A stretch of 64,000 bases of DNA, from positions 1-64,000 of the forward strand of contig DASZXK010000154.1 of the NCBI GenBank assembly GCA_035545855.1. Reading direction: 5' to 3'. A model generated the notes under the pieces. It worked only from the letters and a program-made list of their open reading frames with translations, searched no databases and had not been told where the DNA came from. Position 1 is the first letter of the stretch; the number at the start of each line of letters is the position of its first letter. Position numbers and translations under genes: made by a program. Shown piece by piece: positions 58,396-64,000 of the stretch. Source of the stretch: DASZVB01 sp035545855. GTDB taxonomy: Bacteria > Myxococcota_A > Polyangia > Polyangiales > Polyangiaceae.

Positions 58396-60099
58396 TCAGG
58401 GCTTGCCGGTGAGGATCGGCAGGAAGCTCTTCTCGAACTTGTCGAAGCCGTCCTTCGCCATGGACTCGTAGACGTCCGCGACGGTCGTGCCCTCGCGCTG
58501 GAGGATGAGCGGGTTCGGGGCGCGCCACTGCTGCGACTTCACCTCGAGCGGCGGCGTCGGATCGCCCGGGATGGTGATCGTCGCCTTGAACGTCATTCCG
58601 ACGCCCACGAAGACGCCGCGGGGCTTCGGGCTCATGAAGCCGCCGGCCATCTCCGGCGCGTAGTCGATCACGATGGCGGGGCCCGCGTCCGTCTTCGGCT
58701 CCGTGACGAGCTCCTTCGGCAGGACGTCGATCATGTCCCTCGAGAACGGCTCCTCGAGCGCCTTCGCGATCTTCTCCCAGAGCGCCTGCTCGCGCTTCTC
58801 GGCATAGTCGCCCTGGAAGTACTGGGAGGGAATCGACTGCTTCCCCATGTAGTAGCCGCTCCGCTTCACCTGCCCGTCGGCGGCGTCGACGGACTCGGGC
58901 ATGCGGCGCACGAACTCGACGTGCACCGCGGGCCCGGACTCCTTCGAGTAGCCGAGCAATCGCTCGAAGAGGGACACCGTGGCGGGGCTCTTCCCCTCGG
59001 AGAACCGCTTCAGCGCGTCCTTGTAGAGCGCGACGATCTCGCGGTCGACCGCGGGCGCGACGAACGGGTAGCGCGACCGCTTCGCCTTCATGGCCCGGAG
59101 CGCGGACACGGTGCCGACGGCCTTCGCTTCGTCGAGCTCCTTCTGCACCGCGGCGTTCCGCGCGATGTCGACCTCGGCGGCGATCGCCGTCCCGGGGTGC
59201 TCGTCGGAGAAACGCTCGAGCGCTTCGACCGTGCCCTCCTTCACCGCCAACCGGAGCTCGGCGCGCGGAAGGAGGATCTGCGGCACGTCGGCGCGTTTCC
59301 CGCCACGTGCGAGGTACTGCCGGTACGCGGCGACGTCGTCCCGCGCCGTGGCGGCGATGTAGAGCCGCCGTTCGCTCAGGGTGTTGCGGAGCTTCCACGT
59401 CGCGCCGCCGAGGAGCACGCCGAGGACGAGCGCGATGGGAAGCGCGAGCTTCGCCCACATCGGCTCCTGCCGGAACAGACGGACCTGAGGCGAGAACGGG
59501 CTCGAGAAGCCGCTGTCCACCAGCGGGTCCAGCATGGCCTGTTCACGCTGGTTCGCGGTCCGCTGGGCGTGCTCGAGCTGCTGTCGCCCCGACTCGAGCG
59601 CGGCGCGGACCTGGTCGGCAGTACTGGCGTCGGGCACCCGTATCTCGAACGCGGCGCCTTCCGCCCTGACTCGAATCACCGTTCCCGCGACGTCGATGGC
59701 GCGGAGCTCGGGATGGCGGAATACCCGGAGGGGATCCGAGCGGGCATCGAACACCCCGGCTGGGAAGAGATAGAGCCCCGGCTGGTAGGGGCGGGCGTCC
59801 GCGAGGGCCCGTCGGGCCGCTGCTCGGAGGACGCAGTACGTCGACAGTGCAAGGAGCGCCGCGTAGGCGCCGAGGTGCGCGAGCGGCGCCAGGGCCACTG
59901 CGCTGTCCAAGCTGCCGAATCCTCGAAGCACGCACAGGACGAGTCCTGCAAATGTGAAAGCCGCGCCTGCAGCCCAGGCATACGTCGCGCGCTCGGCCGG
60001 CGGCTCCCGGAGGATCGGAGTGGGTACGCCGATCGACCGAGTCGCGTCGGCAAATCGGTCCTGGACCTTTCGCTCCAGTGCGTAGAAGTCGACGTCCAT
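58396..60099 (-). CDS. Membrane protein of unknown function
   Basis: The protein has 567 residues. Two hydrophobic helices (about 41-61 and 68-90) precede a cytoplasmic part with a PH-like beta pattern (LFPAGVFDARSDPLRVFRHPELRAIDV). A third helix lies at about 213-236. The C-terminal 320 residues have helical repeats rich in Ala/Glu and a final beta domain (ITIPGDPTPPLEVKSQQW). No enzymatic motif was recognised. It converges on the barrel gene with a 10-bp gap. Confidence 0.75.
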   Translation of the reverse strand: MDVDFYALERKVQDRFADATRSIGVPTPILREPPAERATYAWAAGAAFTFAGLVLCVLRGFGSLDSAVALAPLAHLGAYAALLALSTYCVLRAAARRALADARPYQPGLYLFPAGVFDARSDPLRVFRHPELRAIDVAGTVIRVRAEGAAFEIRVPDASTADQVRAALESGRQQLEHAQRTANQREQAMLDPLVDSGFSSPFSPQVRLFRQEPMWAKLALPIALVLGVLLGGATWKLRNTLSERRLYIAATARDDVAAYRQYLARGGKRADVPQILLPRAELRLAVKEGTVEALERFSDEHPGTAIAAEVDIARNAAVQKELDEAKAVGTVSALRAMKAKRSRYPFVAPAVDREIVALYKDALKRFSEGKSPATVSLFERLLGYSKESGPAVHVEFVRRMPESVDAADGQVKRSGYYMGKQSIPSQYFQGDYAEKREQALWEKIAKALEEPFSRDMIDVLPKELVTEPKTDAGPAIVIDYAPEMAGGFMSPKPRGVFVGVGMTFKATITIPGDPTPPLEVKSQQWRAPNPLILQREGTTVADVYESMAKDGFDKFEKSFLPILTGKP

Positions 60100-60321
60100 G
60101 TCCTAGTTGCTCGGCGGAGGTCCCCGCGCCGCACCCGAACCGCCCCATTCAAACCGAGCAATGCTGGCCGTGCCAAGCACGAAGCGTCCGTCCGAGACGG
60201 TTTCCGGCGGAATCCCGGGTCCGGGGGGACCGGCTGAACCGTACTGGCTGCCCTCGCGTCGACGGGCACTGCGGCCCGAGCTGCGCTAGGGTTTGGGACT
60301 CCGAGGTCCGAAAACACGTCC

Positions 60322-61665
60322 GTGAGCGAGAAACGTTCCCCCCAGACGACCGCACGTCCCCGCGCGCGAGCGAAAGATCCGCTCGGACCGCAGCACGAGG
60401 ACTCGCTGAACGCTTACCTGAGCCGGATGTCCCATCTGCCGCTCCTCTCCCGCGAAGGCGAGGTGAGGGTCGGACGAGAGATCGAGGAAGGGACCCGGCT
60501 CGCCCACGGAGCGCTCTTCGCGTGTCCCATCGCGGTCCGCGCCATCACGGACATCCTCGAGCGCGTCCGTCAGCAGCGCCTCCGCATCGGGGACGTGGTG
60601 CGTGACGCCGAGGACGATCCCGAAGGCTTCGACGAGATCGCGGCGGAGGAACGCTTCGCGAAGCTCGTGGCGAAGGTGGGCAAGCTCGACGGCGAGCGGC
60701 AGACCATCGTCCAGGAGAGGCAGCGCGGCGGCGCCGAACGGAAAGCAGCGGCCGAGACGGAGCTCCAGAAGGTCGTCGCGGACATCGTCGTCGGTTTCGA
60801 GGAGATGCGTCTCACGGAGGCGCTCATCCGGACCCTCGTCGGACACGTGCGCGCGGCAGCGAGCGAAGATCGTCCGCCGATGCCGCGGAAGGAGCTCGCC
60901 GAGACGCTCTCCGCCATCGCCATCGGCGAGGAGCGCGCGAACCGCGCCAAGGCGGAGCTCGTGCAGGCGAACCTCCGGCTCGTCGTCTCGCTCGCCAAGC
61001 GCTACGTGAACCGCGGTCTCCATTTCCTGGACCTCATCCAGGAGGGCAACATCGGCGTGATGCGCGCGGCGGAGAAGTTCGAATACCAGCGCGGCTACAA
61101 GTTCAGCACGTATGCCACCTGGTGGATTCGCCAGTCCATCACCCGCGCCCTCGCCGACCAGGCGCGGACGATCCGCATCCCCGTCCACATGATCGAGTCC
61201 CTGAACGTGGTCCTCCGCACGTCGGCGCGCCTCGTCCAGGAGCTCGGGCGGGAGCCGACGTCGGAAGAGATCTCGGCGCGCTCGGACCTCCCCCTCGAGC
61301 GGGTGGAGATGCTGCTGAAGCTCGCCAAGGAGCCCGTCAGCCTCGAGACGCCCGTCGGAGACGAGGAAGAGTCTCGCCTCGGGGACTTCGTCGAGGACGA
61401 CCGCTTCCCGAGCCCGGCGGACGAGGTGATCGGGAAGGACCTGCAGCACCGGGCCCGCGATCTCCTGAAGACCCTCACCCCGCGTGAAGAGAAGGTCATC
61501 CGCATGCGCTTCGGGCTGGACGAGAAGACGGAGCACACGCTCGAGGAGGTCGGGAGGGACTTCTCGGTCACTCGCGAGCGCGTCCGTCAGATCGAGGGCC
61601 GGGCGCTGCACAAGCTCCGCCGCGCGAGCCGTTCGCGGAACCTGAAGTCGTTCATCGAGGAGTGA
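60322..61665 (+). CDS. Primary-type RNA polymerase sigma factor (RpoD/SigA family)
   Basis: The GTG at 60322 gives 447 residues. Region 1.2 is at about 25-60 (SLNAYLSRMSHLPLLSREGE). After a 100-residue non-conserved helical region come regions 2.1-2.4 (NLRLVVSLAKRYVNRGLHFLDLIQEGNIGVMRAAEKFEYQRGYKFSTYATWWIRQSI), region 3 (RIPVHMIE) and region 4 with the helix-turn-helix HTLEEVGRDFSVTRERVRQIEGRALHKLRR. All core-binding and -10/-35-reading elements are present. It lacks the long region 1.1 of housekeeping RpoD, so it may be a group 2 (alternative, RpoD-like) factor rather than the essential one. Confidence 0.92.
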   Translation: MSEKRSPQTTARPRARAKDPLGPQHEDSLNAYLSRMSHLPLLSREGEVRVGREIEEGTRLAHGALFACPIAVRAITDILERVRQQRLRIGDVVRDAEDDPEGFDEIAAEERFAKLVAKVGKLDGERQTIVQERQRGGAERKAAAETELQKVVADIVVGFEEMRLTEALIRTLVGHVRAAASEDRPPMPRKELAETLSAIAIGEERANRAKAELVQANLRLVVSLAKRYVNRGLHFLDLIQEGNIGVMRAAEKFEYQRGYKFSTYATWWIRQSITRALADQARTIRIPVHMIESLNVVLRTSARLVQELGREPTSEEISARSDLPLERVEMLLKLAKEPVSLETPVGDEEESRLGDFVEDDRFPSPADEVIGKDLQHRARDLLKTLTPREEKVIRMRFGLDEKTEHTLEEVGRDFSVTRERVRQIEGRALHKLRRASRSRNLKSFIEE

Positions 61666-61755
61666 CCGGGTCCGCAGGCTGTGGCTCCGCAGTGTGGGGG
61701 AACACCAGATGAGCAGTTCCTCACAAAACACACAGGTGAGATCTGCCCATTTGAA

Positions 61756-61785
61756 TTGACACGCATGTGTATACCTGTCTAAGTC
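61756..61785 (+). promoter_or_regulatory. Promoter of the gene at 61793, implying a leaderless transcript
   Basis: TTGACA at 61756-61761 is an exact -35. The -10 is TCTAAG (61778-61783) or TAAGTC (61780-61785). Transcription would start at about 61790-61793, at or next to the ATG. Bases 61786-61792 are pyrimidine-rich, without a Shine-Dalgarno. Confidence 0.5.
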
Positions 61786-61792
61786 CCCCTCC

Positions 61793-62188
61793 ATGTCGAG
61801 TGACTCCTTCGAGAACAAAATTCGCAAGACCATCGATGCTTTCGTCGAACAGCTCTCCGCGCTCGTGCGCGAAGCCGCGGTCCAGTCCGTGACGGAAGCC
61901 TTCGGGGGCGGCTCCGGAGGGGGTGGCACGCGGGGCGCAGCACGGGGTCCGGCGCGGTCCGGGCGCTCGCGGGCCAAGGGCCAGAAGCGCACTCCGGAGG
62001 AGCTGACGGCGCTCGTCGGTCAGCTGCTCGCAGCGGTCAAGGCGAAGCCCGGGCTCCGCATGGAGCAGATCGCGGAAGGCCTGAAGTCGAGCACGCAGGA
62101 GCTCGCGCTCCCGGCGAAGAAGCTCATCGCCGAGAAGAAGATCAAGACGAAGGGCGAGCGCCGCGCGACGAAGTACTTCCCGGCCTGA
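61793..62188 (+). CDS. Small basic protein with a winged-helix-like C-terminus
   Basis: The protein has 131 residues. The N-terminal helix (SFENKIRKTIDAFVEQLSALVREAAVQSVTEAF) could dimerise. A Gly/Arg-rich linker follows (45-65). The C-terminal 65 residues (TPEELTALVGQLLAAVKAKPGLRMEQIAEGLKSSTQELALPAKKLIAEKKIKTKGERRATKYF) look like a winged helix, with the wing at KGERRATKYF. Proteins of this design occur in several copies in myxobacteria and are probably DNA-binding. Upstream gene: the sigma factor, 127 bp away. Confidence 0.72.
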   Translation: MSSDSFENKIRKTIDAFVEQLSALVREAAVQSVTEAFGGGSGGGGTRGAARGPARSGRSRAKGQKRTPEELTALVGQLLAAVKAKPGLRMEQIAEGLKSSTQELALPAKKLIAEKKIKTKGERRATKYFPA

Positions 62189-62212
62189 CGGGCCCGGGTC
62201 CCCGCGGCCCCT

Positions 62213-64000
62213 TCAGAGCTTCGGCGCCTTCCGGTCCTGCACGGCCTTCCGTGCATCGCCCAGGGAGTCGTCCGCCCCCCGGAGGCACGGGTAGCAATCG
62301 GCCAGGCCGAGGAACCCGCACCCGCTCCGGGCGGAGAGCTGGGACAGCGGCCTGACCGAGCGCTCGTCACCCGCTTCCTTCGCCTCCAGAACCAGGCGCT
62401 TCGCGTCCTCGCACTTCGTCGCGCGCCGGAGATCCAGCGCGATCCGCAGCGGCCGCGAGGCGTGACTCTTCACTTCCTCCTTGTCGAGGAGGCTCTTCGC
62501 GAGGCGCGTCCCCTCCGTTCGCTCCTGCGTGGAGGTCCACACGTCGAAGAGCAGGTCCGCGCCATTTTCTCCCAGGCGATTCGCCGCGAGCTCGAGGGCG
62601 CGCTTCTGGGTCTTGTCGTCGTCCGCTGCGAGCCGCACGGCGTGGACGAGCGCGAGGTCCTTCGCGAGGGTGCCGTCCAGGGCGAGCGCCCTGTCGAAGG
62701 CGTCGAGGGCCGCGGCCTGCTCGCCGAGCGCGGAGCGGCCGCGTCCGATGGCGACCCACTCGGCGCTCGTTCGCGCGCGCTCCGGCCGGCGCATGAGCTC
62801 GGCGATCGCTTCGCGATTTCCGCCCTCCGCCTTCCGGATGACGTCCGTGAGCTCGGGCGGCGCGGGCTCGGCGCTCGGCGACGTGGCGATCCCCCGCGGA
62901 CCCCGGTGCGCGATGCCGAACACGACCCCGACGAGGAGGAGGCCCGCCGCGCCGAGCGCGAGCCACCGGTTTTCCACGCGGACGCCCGCGACCTCCAGGG
63001 CCTCGCCCGGGGACAGGGCCGTCCGGGCTTTCGCGACGAGCGCCGACACCGGGGACCCCGAGGGGGGCGACAGCCGCACCGTGCCGGCTCGAGCCACCGC
63101 CGACTCGGACGGCGGAGCGCCCCGCACGCCGGACACGGAGAGCAGGGACGAGTCGGGCTGGAACGAGAGCGGCCCGAGGCGTTGATCGATCGCGGCGATG
63201 AGCTCGTCCGTGGACTGGTAGCGAGCCGCGGGGTCCTTCTCCAGGAGCCGCATCACGAGGTCCCGGGTCTCCGGCGAGATCGTCTCCGGCAGCGGCGGCG
63301 GGGGCTCGATGAGCTGCTTCGTGAGGAGCGCGACGAGCTCCTCGGCCTCGAACGCGGGGCGCCCCGCGAGCATCTCGTAGAGCACGAGCCCTAGGGCGTA
63401 GAGGTCCGCCCGATGATCGACCGGTTTTCCGGCGGCCTGCTCCGGGGCCATGTACGCGGGCGTCCCGAAGACCGACCCGACCCGCGTGAGGTTCGAGCTC
63501 GCGCCGGAGGTGCTCTGGATCTTCGCGATGCCGAAATCGAGGACCTTCACGAAGTCCGGCGTCCCCGCTCGCTCGATGAGCATCACGTTGTCCGGCTTGA
63601 GGTCCCGGTGAACGATCCCGGCGGCGTGCGCGGCTCCGAGCGCCGCCGCGATCTGCCGTGCGATGAAGAGCGCCCGCTCCTCGGAGAAGGGCTTCTCGCG
63701 GAGGATCGCCCGCGTGAGGCTCTGCCCCGGGACGTACTCGAGGACGAGGTAAAATGCCCCGTCGGCGAGCTTGCCGAAGTCCGTCGCGACGGTGACGTTC
63801 GGGTGGTCGATGCGCCCCGCGGCGATGGCCTCCCGTTCGAACCGCTTCACGACCTCGTCGAGGACGGTCATTTCGCGGTGCAGCACCTTCACGGCGACGG
63901 GCTTCTGCATCAGCACGTGCTCGGCGCGGTACACGGCCCCCATGCCGCCCACGCCGAGGAGCTGGTCGATGCGATAGCGCTCGGCGATGACCGTGCCGAC
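62213..64000 (-). CDS. Hanks-type Ser/Thr protein kinase (N-terminus off the right edge)
   Basis: The frame is open to base 64000, adding VGTVIAERYRIDQLLGVGGMGAVYRAEH before the first internal Met, so the true start is outside the window. The kinase domain has GVGGMG (glycine loop), VAVKVL (Lys), IVHRDLKPDNVML, VLDFGIAK and MAPEQA, all intact. After a linker comes one membrane helix (NRWLALGAAGLLLVGVVFG) and a C-terminal part with TPR-like helices (REAIAELMRRPERARTSAEW, GEQAAALDAFDRALALDGTLAKD), presumably extracytoplasmic. This is the PknB-like sensory kinase layout abundant in myxobacteria. Confidence 0.93.
   Translation of the reverse strand, partial: VGTVIAERYRIDQLLGVGGMGAVYRAEHVLMQKPVAVKVLHREMTVLDEVVKRFEREAIAAGRIDHPNVTVATDFGKLADGAFYLVLEYVPGQSLTRAILREKPFSEERALFIARQIAAALGAAHAAGIVHRDLKPDNVMLIERAGTPDFVKVLDFGIAKIQSTSGASSNLTRVGSVFGTPAYMAPEQAAGKPVDHRADLYALGLVLYEMLAGRPAFEAEELVALLTKQLIEPPPPLPETISPETRDLVMRLLEKDPAARYQSTDELIAAIDQRLGPLSFQPDSSLLSVSGVRGAPPSESAVARAGTVRLSPPSGSPVSALVAKARTALSPGEALEVAGVRVENRWLALGAAGLLLVGVVFGIAHRGPRGIATSPSAEPAPPELTDVIRKAEGGNREAIAELMRRPERARTSAEWVAIGRGRSALGEQAAALDAFDRALALDGTLAKDLALVHAVRLAADDDKTQKRALELAANRLGENGADLLFDVWTSTQERTEGTRLAKSLLDKEEVKSHASRPLRIALDLRRATKCEDAKRLVLEAKEAGDERSVRPLSQLSARSGCGFLGLADCYPCLRGADDSLGDARKAVQDRKAPKL

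Overview
This window looks like chromosomal DNA of a high-GC myxobacterium (Myxococcota, probably Polyangiales). The reasons are a strong G/C third-position bias, three proteins ending in a MYXO-CTERM-type sorting tail (a Cys-rich GGCxC motif, a hydrophobic segment, then an Arg cluster), Cys-rich DUF4215 repeats with a fibro-slime domain, two members of what looks like the DUF2378/TIGR02265 myxobacterial family, a GltJ/AgmX-like motility protein, a Hanks-type kinase and many Gly/Ser-rich lipoproteins. I see no rRNA, tRNA, CRISPR array, prophage or plasmid functions.

Layout. 1-7.3 kb: a GltJ-like zinc-ribbon/GYF protein cut by the left edge, a zinc-ribbon membrane protein, an OmpA protein with calcium-binding thrombospondin-type repeats, a class IV aminotransferase, a small conserved protein and a two-domain VOC protein. 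7.3-12.7 kb: a 1262-residue HemD-NirB-NirD fusion for assimilatory nitrite reduction and a thiolase. 12.8-20.4 kb: surface lipoproteins, a phosphodiester-glycosidase-like protein, a MYXO-CTERM protein translationally coupled to a copper monooxygenase-like lipoprotein, an atypical PII protein and a small zinc ribbon. 20.4-26.2 kb (all minus): a beta-helix MYXO-CTERM protein followed by two overlapping GT-C type membrane glycosyltransferases. 26.2-31.1 kb: a heavy-metal RND pump and a methylmalonyl-CoA mutase catalytic subunit lacking its B12 domain. 31.1-39.4 kb: envelope proteins, a DUF2378-like gene, zinc-ribbon and Cys-rich proteins, and a methyltransferase overlapping a gene with a degenerate Fic-like motif. 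39.5-46.1 kb: three secreted proteins in a row (DUF4215/fibro-slime lipoprotein, TIM-barrel glycosidase-like MYXO-CTERM protein, PHB-depolymerase-like esterase). 46.1-49.6 kb: a repeat-rich, decayed region with an 877-bp element bounded by inverted repeats, a second DUF2378-like gene, a short-chain dehydrogenase, and gene fragments. 49.6-64 kb: a sulfatase-modifying-factor-like protein, an AsmA-like protein, a lone receiver, a pair of beta-barrel paralogues, a receiver/degenerate GGDEF/EAL phosphodiesterase, a small barrel protein, a membrane protein, a primary-type sigma factor, a small probable DNA-binding protein with no visible leader, and a Ser/Thr kinase cut by the right edge.

The gene set mixes central metabolism (nitrite assimilation, thiolase, hydroxyacyl-CoA dehydrogenase, mutase), cell-surface display and signalling. 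The least explained signal is a dispersed, hairpin-rich repeat family. One copy (33.8-34.2 kb) and one tandem double copy (46.2-47.0 kb) each begin about 20 bp beyond the stop codon of a DUF2378-like gene, and the larger block is framed by 50-bp inverted repeats that match at 43 of 50 positions. All functional names come from reading motifs in the translations; no database search was possible.
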